Of a stretch of DNA of 64,000 nt, positions 11,401-22,822 are shown one piece after another (position 1 is the stretch's first letter; each line of letters opens with the position of its first letter). A model generated the notes under the pieces. The model was not told the origin of the DNA and made no database searches. It saw only the letters and a program-made list of their open reading frames with translations. A program made the position numbers and the translations under genes. This DNA comes from Prionace glauca (Eukaryota; Chordata; Chondrichthyes; Carcharhiniformes; Carcharhinidae), in contig CM075724.1 of the NCBI GenBank assembly GCA_037974335.1, forward strand, positions 63,204,470 to 63,268,469, in the 5' to 3' direction.

Positions 11401-11999
11401 CTTTACAATCCACCTCAGCCAAAACTTTCCTCTTGAAATTATTTTGGTAGAAAGTATAACCCCACCCCACCACACCGTGTTCTGCCACCTCTCCACCAAC
11501 TCCCTCCCCCACCAGCCTCTCCCACACCCACCACCAGCACCGCCACATTCAGCATCATTTGTGTTGCTGGCACTGTTACCCGGTTGCAAGGATCGTAAAC
11601 TCAGGGAATGCTAATAGTTGTGGTGCATTTGGATTAAAAGAAACAATTTACGAAGTTCTATTTGTTAAAGTATTAAAACTGGAGACCGTGGCATGGTCAT
11701 TTTATAAAAGTGTCGCTTGAAGATTTATCAATAAACAGTAAAAAAAGATGTTCTGTATAGTTTGGTTACTTTGGGTTGGTAAGCTATAAGGAACACTGCA
11801 CCACAACGACCAGCACGTGATCTGAACCATTTATAAAGCATCTTAACGACACACAGGATGGGACTGAATGTAAAAGAACCAAGTTTACAGGCGATAGAGT
11901 TACATGACAAAGCAAGTTGTAAAGAAGATGTTAAATTGCTGTAAACGAATATAAACTGAAATGCGTGGTAAATAAGAATAGCAGATGGAATGTAAGGTG
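11401..11999. other. No feature recognised; CCA-rich tract at 11460-11550
   Basis: The purine/pyrimidine-biased tract at 11460-11550 makes open frames on the minus strand that look like low-complexity artefacts. Nothing else is recognised. Confidence 0.4.
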
Positions 12000-13075
12000 A
12001 GGGAAAGCAAAGTTATCCACTTTGAAATTAAAAACATGAAAAACAGAAAATGTTATTCACAGCAAGACAATGATAAATGTATATATTCAAAGAGACTTGG
12101 GTATCCTTGAACATGAATCACAGGAAGTTAAGTTGCAAGTCCATAATTGCAGGAAACAATGCCAGCCCTTTTGCAAATGGATTGAAGTACCACAATAACA
12201 ATTTTCCTACTCTTATAAGCGCAATTTTGATACAAATCTGCCATTCCTGAAGGACCGTGTGCAATTTTGATCTTCCCATCGACGCTTAGCTTAGATGGGC
12301 TGTAATCGAGTTCATGAATTGATTCCTGTGATGAGGGTGTTGTCCTATGAGAGGCAAAGTAATAGGCTAGACCCACGTTCTACTTAAATGAGAAGAGTAA
12401 GTGGCTTGCTCTTTACAAATTATTAAGGAGATCCAGGGGGTGGACAAATTTCGAACTGCTTGAAAGATGTTTCCCATTACTGCAGAAGACAAAACTAAGA
12501 GTTACAGACTCAGAATAAATGGCCAGTCATTTAGAAATGAGTTGACAAGAAGTGTCGTTGCTCCAAGGTTGCATTCACTTATGCCTCAAGAATAGGGAGC
12601 CATTTCCTGTACAAGCGCATTATCAGTCTAAGCGTAATCAGTAAACAGTCTAAACTAAATGAACAAGTTTGCTTCCCACAGGCTAAAAATACCGTGCAGC
12701 TCTTAACAAAGAGCAAGTTCTTGAATTCACTTTTATTTATCAACTATTGACGCTGGTTTGGCTTGTCAGTGAATGATGAATGTATGGAATCAGGCTATTT
12801 CAGTAAACGAATTTCCCAACTCCGTTGATCTTAGAAGCTGTGAATAATTGATTGATTTCTTTTTGTTAAACAACAAGAAATATTTTCTCAACCATGTACT
12901 TAAGAATAAATCTCTTACCCCATGATCTGTCAAATCAACGTGCTGGAATTCAGGCAATTTATTCCCTTGCAGCATTGTGAATCTTTGGAACATTCTACCC
13001 CCGAGAACAATGGAGGCTAAGTCATTGAATTACTGAATTGGAAAAATTTCGAACTATCGGGGAGACAATAGTCGT
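12000..13075 (+). mobile_element. Decayed CR1-clade 3' region
   Basis: Near 12090-12180 a frame reads 'QRDLGY..' and adjacent frames resemble the CR1 'QRDLGVLVHES' segment. Near 12970-13040 'tgaatctttggaacattcta' matches the conserved CR1 'WNSLP' region. It is strongly mutated, with other sequence in between. Confidence 0.5.
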
Positions 13076-13309
13076 GGAACAATGTCAAGAAAGTGGAGTT
13101 GAGGTCAAGGTCCATGACCTTATTGCATGAAGCAGCAACAGAATTGCACATAGCTACAATGTAAAACCTGATGTGTTGGCATATTCCCCACTCTAACAAT
13201 GCGATCAAGCCAGAGAACCAACCCTGATTCAATGAAGAATAAAATAAGGCATCCTTATTGGGAGTAACTTAGTGAAACATTGTGCCACACAAACATTAGA
13301 CTTAGGTGC

Positions 13310-13830
13310 AGGAAAAATCCATGCTGCTCTTCTAGCCTGCTCCACCATTCAATAAAATCAAACTGGTCTGGTGCGGGCCTCAACTGCACGTTCCTATCTG
13401 TCCCAAATAAACCTTGACTTGGTCTTGAATAATTTCAGTGATACAGCCTCTGCTGCCCTTTGGGAAGATAATTCCACGAACTAGTGTCACTGTAACAGAA
13501 ATGAAAAGAAAAACTCTTATCCTCTTAAAATGGAGACCTCCCACAGTTCTCGTGTGCACTACCACTGACAACAACCTCTTGGTGTCTCACAAGTCAAGCA
13601 CCCCCAGAGTCTTAACAATTTCTATAAGACAAGCTTTCATCTTCAGACCGCCAATGGGTATAAGCCGAATTTGTTTAACCTTTATTCATAGGATAAGCGT
13701 TTCATCGCAGGAATGAATCGAGTGAACGCTCTCGCTACTGCGTCTGAAGCAATTATATATGCGTTTTAAAAATAAGATCAAAACTGTACTCCGTATTTCC
13801 GATGTGGCCTCATTAATGTTTCGGTTGATG
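13310..13830 (-). mobile_element. CR1-clade 3' fragment
   Basis: Starts with 'tgctccaccattcaataaaa', the usual antisense CR1 3' landmark. It continues through a degraded C-terminal coding region to 'actccgtatttccgatgtgg', which corresponds to the CR1 'EYCAQFW' region. Confidence 0.55.
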
Positions 13831-16075
13831 AATGGGATGCTCGTGAAACTTACGAGTCTGGTATGAATGACGTTCTGATTTTTGAGCGTGGTTAGATCTG
13901 AACACATCCAGGAATATAGTGTCTGCGCCATTACACTTTTGGCATGTGCTTTTTAGATTGCAGACAGGCTATCTTGCAGCCAGTGTATGAGAAAGGCACC
14001 GCGGATTTCATAGCTTCTGGCTTGTATTTTGAGTTTCAACATTTATTTGGTGGTTGCCGTTAGGTCTCAATGCTGAGCCCCACGATTTGAGATTCAGCGA
14101 TGCTAATGCCACTAAGTGCCAAGGGCACATCGTTAAGCTGACTTTTGCTGGACTTTGTCCTTGCTTGACACTCGTGTGGTTCGATGTGAAATGTTACTTA
14201 TCAGCCGAAGAATGTACGTTGTAAAGGTCATTTTGCAAATGGATACGGGCTGCTTCATTATCTGAGGAGATATAAATGGACGTAAATACTTCGCAATCAC
14301 CAGCGAATATCCCATTGCTAGAAATGGATACATCTACATTACATGCACTGCAGAGGTTCAAGAAGACAGCTCACGCGCAGGCGCAATTAGGAGTTGTCAC
14401 GAGATAGCGACGCCCACATCCCTTGAAAGAATGAAAAAAATGACGCAAGCAGGGCAATTAATGAAGCTACGGAGATAGTTTTGCCTTGAACTCTGCTCCG
14501 CGAAGCTCGTGCAGTCAGGCTGGGGGTGATGACTGAGCAACAACCATTCTCGTCTTTCTTCCTTCCAGTTGTGAGCGACCCCTGTTATTCCTATTGGCTC
14601 CAATTTTGCGTTGGTATCACACTGGGTCAAGTGCTGTCAAAAGTGTTGTCAAAGTCAGTAACTCCCACCTCTCCTCTGCAATTCAATGTTTCAGTTCAGG
14701 CTTGGACAAAGACTGCAATGAGAGCGAGAGCCGAGTGTTCCTTACCGACCCCAAATTGATCATCACTGAGCAGAGTATTGCTGAGTAACTGTGGCTTGAT
14801 GGCACTGCCGATGACAGATTCCAAAAAACTGTTGTTCATTAATAATTACAATGATGCTGCGCAACTGGCTGGATCGCATTGCACCTGCTGAATTCTTACA
14901 GGGAGAAGCCGACGGGAAATTCAGCTATGAATCCTTAACGATTCACAATCCAATGCTGCACTTGACAATTTCAAGGCCCCGAGACGAGAGTCTGCAAATA
15001 AACAATTGGTTTGTTGTGAGATAGCACCTTTATAACTTGGAACGCCTTAATCCAAAATTCCTATCTTTCCTATTTTAGCACTTGCACGAAGCAATTCAAG
15101 CAGGCAAATGCATCCGATTAAATGGAAAAGAGACACATTGCAGGCAATGCCAAAATTGCTCGCACAGTGTATCAGCAGGGCGGATTTCCACGAAGCATGT
15201 TTAAGAATGGGGTTGATTAAACTTTCGTACTGGCCTATTTCTAATACTTTCATAGTGAGAATCAAATAAATTATAACTCTGGCTACATAGAAAGTGAGAG
15301 CTATAGTTAAACAACCACTTCAGAAACACTGAATGATTTCCTGGATGCTAATCAATGGTCAGAGAAGGTAATTGAAGTAACTCTAACCAACCCCAGTTTT
15401 TTAAATCAAAACTTCATTGGTTCTTGCCTGCATGGCTGCATCACTGAAGTCAGTTCAAACACAATTGAACAAAATGGATAACACAATAACCGTGAATTCT
15501 CAAAATTGCTGTGAGGCCAGACATGTCTCCTTCGCACCGCCGATATTACTTTAATTCTGCTGTCATTTGTTGTCTGGAAAGATGATTAGGAGATTTTTTA
15601 AAACTCGACACATGACAGAAGCAAATTATTGAATTTACATTAATTTTATGATTTTTTAATAGGTCGCACACTTGAGTTATTGTCGTGAGGAAAAATAATA
15701 GTATTCAGCCATGTTGACCCCCACAGTCGAAAGCCTACCGTCACAAAAGCAGCATTTTGAGCCGATAAACGTCCAAGACCAGATGTGCAGCTTTTTGATA
15801 ACATAAAAGAAGCACCTTTGGAAAAGGAGGGTGAGCACAGAAAATATCAAAGTCAGAATCAAATATTAGACAACGACAAGCAGTGCGTTCAAATATGCTA
15901 CTATCTTTGAACGATTGAAATAATTTCGACATAAAACTTTACTGTCTGGCAGACCCTCATCAAGTACCCACAGGAAAATGTATTTTGCCAACAACAATTA
16001 TAATTGCAGTAAATGTTGCCATTCTGTAATCATTTAATATTACACGGCATCTGAATTAATTCCTTTTGGTCCGTA
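13831..16075. other. No feature recognised
   Basis: About 2.2 kb with no Ig exon, intact repeat or recognisable coding motif on either strand. Confidence 0.4.
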
Positions 16076-16079
16076 GGGA

Positions 16080-16400
16080 CTTGGAAAGATAGGGACGTAG
16101 GAAATGGGAGCATGAATAGGCCATATCGTCCTACAATGCTTCTCCTGCATACAATTACATCTTTGTTCATCGTGTACTTCAACGTCTGTTTCCAGTAATA
16201 ACCCCACATCCCTAGATAGCTTTAACAAGTAGAAATCCATCGATGCCTGTTTTGAACATTCTCAATGACTGCGCATCAATAGCTCTCTTGGCGAAAAGTT
16301 TCTTAAGATTTACAATTTTCTGTGTGAAGAAATTCTTGCTCATCTCATTCTACAATGACTCCGTATTTTGAATCTGCTTTATTTTACTGTTGATATTATT
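16080..16400 (-). mobile_element. CR1-clade 3' fragment
   Basis: An antisense CR1 3' end: 'aatgggagcatgaataggcc' near the left, followed by C-terminal coding sequence including 'tctgtgtgaagaaattcttg', which corresponds to 'NFFTQ'. Decayed. Confidence 0.6.
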
Positions 16401-16944
16401 AGTGACAGTGGTTAAATTTTAAAAAATGTGCATTTGCGTTGAAGCCACTTCGATATCGGACCTTCATTGCAGGTGCGTCAGTGAAACGCACCGGCTTAAA
16501 CTATTTCATATCAAATTTGTGCAATCTTAAAATGGAATAACTGTTGAAAAATGAAGGAAGAATTTTAATATTTAGCCCAGCTTGCGGAAAACTTTGTACA
16601 AATTCAGACACAATCAACTAATTAAAATGCCTTATGCCATTTACATGTTGAACTGGATTCAATGATGAGAAATATCTCAGACCTCCACTGAATCTTTAGT
16701 GCAAGGGATGAATTCTAAATGGCTTTACAATTTGCAAATCCATCTGCAAAGTGAACAAAAACTGGACATGAGAAAACAAGCTCCTGGTAAAATTGCAAAT
16801 TACAACGAAATGTTTCAACATGCAAATTTATAGAGCAATGTGCGTACTAGAAATTCATTACTGAAAACCATCATATTTCACTGCTTTTGTTAGACGAGGA
16901 TTTCTGTTAATTTGATTTGAATGTAGCAATGTTAGGAAGAGAAC
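16401..16944. other. No feature recognised
   Basis: AT-rich DNA without a recognisable exon or repeat. Confidence 0.4.
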
Positions 16945-17600
16945 GTGACATTTGATTTGATTTGAATTATTATTCTCGCGTGTATTAGTATACAATATAA
17001 ATTATTATTGCCGTTATATGGAGAAAACATATCGTACATATCGATGGAAAGTGCAGAATATAGTGTTGCAGTCAGAGATAGGATGTAAAGAAAGATCAAC
17101 TCAATGCGAGGTAAATCCATTCAAAAGTCTGATGGCAGCAGGGAAAAAGTTACTTTTGAATCGGTTGGTACCCGATTTTAGACTTCAGTATCTTTTCCCG
17201 ATGGAAGATGGTGGAAGACAGTCCAGTCTGTCCGGGGTGCGTGGGGTCCTTGATTATACAGGCTGCATTTCCAAGGCAGCGGGAAGAGTTGGCAGAAGAA
17301 GGTCAAAGGACAAGAATTCTGCAGACAGTAACTCGCCTACTGACAATCCAAAGCGTGTTCATTATCATAAGGTACAAGTCAGGAGTGTGATGCGATAATC
17401 ACCACTAGCCTAATGTGTGCATCATGTCAATGGATAGGAGGCTGGTTTGAGCGATAGACCGGGCTTCATTCACGATCCCTTGTAGTCTGTTGTAGTCTTG
17501 GACAGGGCAGCAGACATACCAAACGGTGATACAACCAAAAAGAATGCTATCTATGGAGCATCAGCAGAAGTTGGTGAGGGCTGTAGCGAATATGCCAACT
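16945..17600 (-). mobile_element. L2-like LINE 3' fragment
   Basis: On the minus strand the C-terminal ORF2 similarity reads in pieces such as 'EARSIAQTSLLSID'. This matches 'NEAQSIAQTNLPYIDS' of the related + element at 44565-45480. The AT-rich 'tttgatttgattt' near 16950 is at the 3' end. Several frame breaks. Confidence 0.65.
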
Positions 17601-18726
17601 TGTACAATAAACAGTGACATTCATCTCATCGAGCCTGGTTCAGTGATAGCGCAATGTTTTCCAATGTGATTAAAATGACTGCGCTGGGGAAATTAAACAT
17701 TAAATAATGTTTACGGTCCTTTCTGCTTACATTTCTTGTCAGGAAGATTCGGCTGCTTTAGAACAAGTTTTAATATTAAGTAATTTGGTAATATTCACTG
17801 CCAAAATATGCCATGTAGCATAAACCATGACCTAGCCATGGATAAATGTGCCGGACGCCAAGTGACATTAGTCACAAAAACAGTGACACCCTGCTTTGGT
17901 ACGAGGAGGAAGCATCTTCGTAAGAGAAAACATACTTATGGTCTCGCCTCTCCGATTGTGCAATAGATAAAGCGCAAACTTATTGTTTTCTGAACAAAGA
18001 ATAGCTCTAAATGCAGGTGGCTATCGTTTGTTTACCGCCAGACTCATAGTAATCTCATTGCATTGTTAATAGAAGCCCAGTTGTGAAGCAAGTAAATAAA
18101 TTTTCAAACCTCCATCCAACGAATGCTACACGGCATCGCAGGAGGCAAATCTAATAAACTGAAATCAATTTAAAACTTAAAACGCCATTAACAAGAAACA
18201 CCATTTACTAACAAATTACTTTGTGGATATGATAAATGTGAAAACTGGCGTAAATCCACCCATGACGCTTTGGGTTGCAGTAAAAATCCACTATTGTTGT
18301 CGTTGACGGACTGAAATAAGGAATGGGGAGATGATCAGGATTGTTAATCAGAATTGTTATTCCAGTGAGGTCTCTGCACGTTGTTTGAGGTCTCGATCAT
18401 ACTCGACCCTAATTACTCAGGACAAAAGGTTTGCACATTTTGTGCTCCAACAGGAAGTACAATGTCTTTGATGAAGTGCGGCAGGGCCAGTTGCGGCCTG
18501 CTTCGTTATTTTCAGGACTGAATGACTGGTCGATATACTTGAGTTGACAAAGAAAATTGTTGGAACGAAGTTTCCAGAAAGTGGCTGAAAATCATTACTC
18601 TTCAAGAGATAGCTTTTCGGCTGGTATTGAGGTCAGCTTCTCCTTCTCAGACAGACACAGAGAAATGTAAACGTATCCAAACGCTGTTTTAGTCATGTGA
18701 TCTCTCATGTCGTGGTCTCATGTTTC
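17601..18726. other. 5' flank of gene B; nothing recognised
   Basis: No repeat or exon is recognised. The open frames are short and featureless. Confidence 0.4.
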
Positions 18727-18742
18727 ATATATTTAACCATAA
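18727..18742 (+). promoter_or_regulatory. Possible TATA-like element of gene B
   Basis: 'catatatttaaccata' lies 78-93 bases before the predicted start codon at 18820. An inverted CCAAT ('attgg') lies near 18782. Position is the only support. Confidence 0.25.
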
Positions 18743-18819
18743 AATCTATTTGTTACGCAAACTAGTGTGGCTATCTTTCTGATTGGCGGCAAATAGACAA
18801 ATAACGCATTATTTGCAAC

Positions 18820-18874
18820 ATGTCGATACGAGTTACCGTTCACTACATGGCTCTTCTGGGCGTGTTTTGGTCAG
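18820..18874 (+). CDS. SIRP-like gene B, leader (signal peptide) exon
   Basis: ATG at 18820 followed by 18 codons (MSIRVTVHYMALLGVFWS) and one extra base, then a 'TCAG/gtacaa' donor. Its length (55 bp) and exit phase 1 are exactly those of the gene C leader exon. It lies 185 bp before the V exon, as expected for Ig-superfamily genes. The hydrophobic core fits a short signal peptide. I chose this ATG because it gives the right phase and a donor. Confidence 0.75.
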
Positions 18875-19059
18875 GTACAATTCGTTATTAGATGCCTCCG
18901 GTTTCACAATAGCAAATCCTAATTTAAAAGACTCTAAAGCTGCTACTCACTGTAAAATTGGATACTGTGCTTCTCTAATTCGATTGCTTGTTTTTATAAT
19001 TTACTTCTCAGTTATTTTTCTTTATCTGTACATCACAGTCTTTGTTACTTTCCTGACAG

Positions 19060-19365
19060 CCGCCAGAGTAACTTGGAACAAAGTGGTTCAGATCCCTGAA
19101 TACTTGAATGTGAACAGAGGCGCGAATGCTTCCATACTCTGCACATGTCCCTTATTTCAAGATGTGCCCGATCTTCGTTGGTGGAGACGTGGAGAGCAAT
19201 CCTTTCTCGAACCAGACAGCAGAAAGCGATTTGTTGCGGACAAGGGAAGTAATTCGCTTGAATTGCTAAAAGTGACTTTTGCAGATTCCGGAGTGTATTA
19301 TTGTCAAGTAAAATATCTTGAAAAATCTAATGAAAATGGAACTGGCACCCAGCTTTCTGTGTACG
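19060..19365 (+). CDS. SIRP-like gene B, Ig V-set exon (VJ-type)
   Basis: A 306-bp exon, phase 1-1, with acceptor 'tcctgacag' and donor 'TACG/gtaggt'. It encodes residues 19-120 of the predicted protein. V-set landmarks are the B-strand Cys in SILCTCPLF (with an extra Cys two residues later), the Trp pair in LRWWRR, and DSGVYYCQV with the second Cys. A J-like G strand NGTGTQLSVYG comes last. The 'GTGTQLSV' end is like the 'GAGTELSV' of mammalian SIRP V domains, where the J-like piece is part of the same exon. N-glycosylation sites are NAS and NGT. No recombination signal heptamer follows. Frame intact. Confidence 0.88.
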
Positions 19366-19499
19366 GTAGGTATAATTGTAAACGGGAGGATTTCAGCTCA
19401 GCGCCATACATGCAATTTGATTCTTTTTATCACTAGATGAAAAGCGATTGCGAATTTCTTCTACAGAACACTGGATTGTCCTCCACTGACCTTGATGCA

Positions 19500-19745
19500 C
19501 AGTGGATATATTAGTCCGAATAAAAGCAAATGATTACGCGTGCTGGAAGCTGAAGCAAAAACAGAAAATGCTGGAGAGTCTCAGCAGACCTGATAGCCTG
19601 TGCACATCGAGGACAGAACGAAAGTTTTACATCTGGATGACCTGCTCTGACGAACAGTCATCAAGTCTCGAAACGTTAGCTCAGTTCTCTCTCCACAGAT
19701 GAAGACAAAGCTGTTGAGATTTTCCAACAACTCCTGTATTTATTC
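19500..19745. repeat. Fold-back repeat family B
   Basis: The left arm 'acagaaaatgctggagagtc' and the right arm, containing 'ttgagattttccaacaactc', are imperfect inverted complements. Between them 'aagtctcgaaacgttagctc' marks a family that recurs at 21690-21760, 41620-41660, 51720-51840 and 54900-54960. Confidence 0.6.
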
Positions 19746-19995
19746 TTGTAGATTCGAAAGTATGCAATGGAAAAATGCGAAACAAAAAGACACATTTTGG
19801 GAAAGGTCAGCAGGCCAAGGAGCCTATGTGAGGAACTAAAAACGCTTTCATTGTCGATTATGAAAATCGAGCTGAAATGGTAGCTCGGTTTCTTTCCACA
19901 GATGTTCCCTTACCTGCTGAACATTTTCCGTATTTTCAGTTTGTATTTGAGATTTCCCGCCTCTGCAGTATTTTGTGTTGATGGTTGAATGGGAT
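19746..19995. repeat. Second, more diverged fold-back B copy
   Basis: Shares 'ctcggtttctttccacagat' and 'cctctgcagtattttg' with the same family, directly after the previous copy. Confidence 0.5.
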
Positions 19996-20439
19996 TTCAG
20001 TGTCTGTTTCCTTCATATCACAGGAATGGTGCCACAATTCAATAATTGAATCAACTTTAACACCTCATAGGTCAAAATTTTTCAAATTTTGAAAATCAGT
20101 TTATTATTCCAAACAAGGAAGGAATATTCGCTGTGTGCTCAGTGACACCCGCATTTGGAACTGCGGGGAGTAACAAATCAAAACGAGCCCAAAATGGAGG
20201 TGATTACAAAGAAAAAGAAGTTTTCGGTGAAAGTCAGTCCATTCATCTCCACTCGTTTATTTTGTTGCAGATTCCCGTTTCCAAATCGTCTCTGTGCCGA
20301 GTTCGTTGAGCTAAATCAGGAAGCGAAAATCAATTGGGATTCTTACTCCTCACTCCTTCGCTTTAAATTGAACAATTTGGTAATATTTATTATGGACTAG
20401 ACTATAGCTAAATTCCACCCGATGGTTAGAAGCGTTGCG

Positions 20440-20690
20440 TTATTTTGCCAGTCGCCTTAAATCGGTCTTCTGGTTATCGACTCTTATGTCACTGAGACCA
20501 CTTTCTCCTTATTGACTTTATCAAAACTGATCAGAACTTTCAAAGTCGCTGTCCAGCCTCCTCTAAACATTATCACGTTTAAATAGAACAACTGTAGCTT
20601 ATTCGGTCTCTGCACATAATCCAAATCCTTTCGCCCTGGTAAAGATTTAACATTCTCAGGGCTTTCATAATAAACTCAGGTGAAAACTCC
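20440..20690 (-). mobile_element. Faint CR1-clade remnant
   Basis: Resembles the antisense CR1 3' coding region (around 'cctcctctaaacattatcac' and 'taaatagaacaactgtagct'). No intact motif. Confidence 0.35.
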
Positions 20691-21192
20691 CCATGCACAG
20701 GGACGAATTTTCCTCAAACCAGATCTTTTTTCCGCTAACTGCTCGAAATTGCCGATGTTACACTTTCTATACCCCTGTGCCCTAAATTTGTGACGGACAG
20801 GGTTTTGCTATGTTTCGGTGTCAACCCTATGTCCGCAGTTTATACTTGGTATATGGGTCCATTTATATGTTTCACATTCCAAGCTTTTCACAAACCGGAT
20901 TCTAGAACCCAGTGAAAGGAAGGATCCTGCCCTCAATGCTGTAGTCCACTGAAGGTTCTAGACTATGCAGGACAGTAAAGATACCCGATGCTTTTGTTTG
21001 AACCTCTTGGGTACGCCACCTGAATTTCCGATGATATTGTCATAACAGATAAAGCGCAGGCTGGATATCACCGAACATTCATATAAACACCTGGGATCCT
21101 TTTTGGTAATTCACGATTCCCATGTACACGTCCCATGCCTAGACGATAGTTCGGGCAGGAGATCGACAGAGCACTGGCTTCTTTCTCCACGA

Positions 21193-21331
21193 TGTGGGTA
21201 TGCCGGCATTGGACTGCCGTAAACACAGTAAAAAGTCTGACAACACCAGGTTTTAGTCCAACCTATTTATTTGAAAATATTATCAAATAAATAGGTTGGA
21301 CTAAAACCTGGTGTTGTCAGACTTTTTACTG
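21193..21331 (+). mobile_element. Compact fold-back element with 12-bp target-site duplication
   Basis: A 139-bp insertion flanked by TTCTTTCTCCAC at 21181-21192 and 21332-21343. It begins 'gatgtgggtatgccggcatt' and contains a perfect inverted repeat of about 50 bp per arm around a short AT spacer (about 21227-21332). It belongs to the same family as 3664-3887. Confidence 0.82.
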
Positions 21332-22525
21332 TTCTTTCTCCACAGCAGGTTAAAACAAGCCCATATGAAAAGAATTGAGGAATTCTGAATCTTTGTTGGA
21401 ATAACAGCCAATGTAATATTTAATGTTAATGATACCTGTAAATTATTAATTTTCTACCACTACAATGTCGCAAAAGTAGACCCATGGGTAGAATATAAAA
21501 AATAGATTTATTATAATAAATAAATCTATGTAAACCTAACAAGGAACTTTACAAGGTGATTGTGGGTAGAGTGGGCAGACTGATCGAGGGTTTCACATCA
21601 GAAAGTGGTAAATTTGGACTGCTCGAAGGAAAATCTTCTCCAGACAAAATGCGTTCAGCTGACCGAATGACGCTACACAAATGCCTGGAACTAACGGCTC
21701 AAAAAGCAAAATACTGCGGATGCTGGAATCTGAAATGAAAACTTAGTGAGACCTGCTGTGTTAACCCAGCATTATTTGTTTTTATCCCTGGAATTAACCC
21801 TTGGGTTGTTTTTCCTATTCCGTTTCAGTCGTCCGTATGGGTATGATGATCTATATAGATATATATAATTATCAAAATTAAGTCCTTCCTGGTTTAGAAA
21901 ATACTCTAACCTTCATTCCCGCCTCTAGAAATATCCTTTAAGGAATGATGCAATATTTGAAACCTTCAGCATAGACAATGAAATGTTATATAACCAACAG
22001 TACCTTGTCCGCAGTCGATTTAGATAGAGGAGATATTTTGATTTCACGCACATTTTTATTTTACACCTTAACCGAAAAATTAAACTAACTAAATATTCGA
22101 AGCGGGCCATTTTTCAAATCATCACACTTTATTACGTCAATGATTCTTGCAGGAAAAAGATACCTTAGTAGAACCCTACGCTCGCGCAGAGTGCTCCCTT
22201 TCTGATATATTCAGGCCGAAATTTCACTCGAGGTCACTGCTGCCACACACAATTCCGCGCCAGGAATTGCTGTTTTATTTCCGAGCTGTAATACTTTTTT
22301 CGCTGGTTGTTATCAAGTCTGAAAGATTGGTTATCTGTGTGTATCGCTTGCTAAACATGCGGCATTTTTGCTGAGCATCAGATAATATTCTATGCAATAA
22401 TAAGTGCATGTCAGAAGTTTCAAAAGTGCGATAATTGTTACCACAGTACGTGTGTAAGAGCGTATGGGGTTGAGCCACTGAGAATATTTTCTTTTTAATT
22501 CAATTCTTTTTCACACTGTTAAAAG

Positions 22526-22822
22526 TTCCTCCAACACCACTGAAGATCGTTCCGATTGATAAGAATTCAGCGACTTCTCTAAGATTCGAGTGCAAAACGG
22601 CTGCATTTTACCCGAAGGATTTAAAAATCTCCTGGCAAAGAGATGGTGTGGAAATTCTGGCCGGAATAGAAACTGTGAGAAACAAGACAATGGATGGCCT
22701 ATTTGAGGTCTCCAGTTATTTGGAAGATGGGCAGCCTCTCCGGAATAGAGTCGTTTATACATGTCTGGCATCTCATATCTCCCTTCAGGTGCCCGTCAGC
22801 GTCAGCTACACTGTCAACCAAG
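22526..22822 (+). CDS. SIRP-like gene B, Ig C1-set domain exon
   Basis: 297 bp, phase 1-1, with acceptor 'ctgttaaaag' and donor 'CAAG/gtaagt'. Landmarks are FECKTAAFYPKDLKISW, DGVEILAGIETVRNKT and YTCLASHISLQV. The frame is intact. It is paralogous to 862-1158 with the same length. Differences concentrate at the N-terminus and around the 'EDGQPLRNR' loop, while the core strands are nearly unchanged. Confidence 0.87.

Larger units (their letters stand above)
19366..22525 (+). other. V-C1 intron of gene B, with several repeats
   Basis: Holds two fold-back B repeats (19500-19745 and 19746-19995), a faint CR1 remnant (20440-20690), the fold-back insertion at 21193-21331 and a fold-back B tip near 21690-21760. 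The 3161-bp V to C1 spacing implies that gene A's V exon lies roughly 2.3 kb before base 1. Confidence 0.65.
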
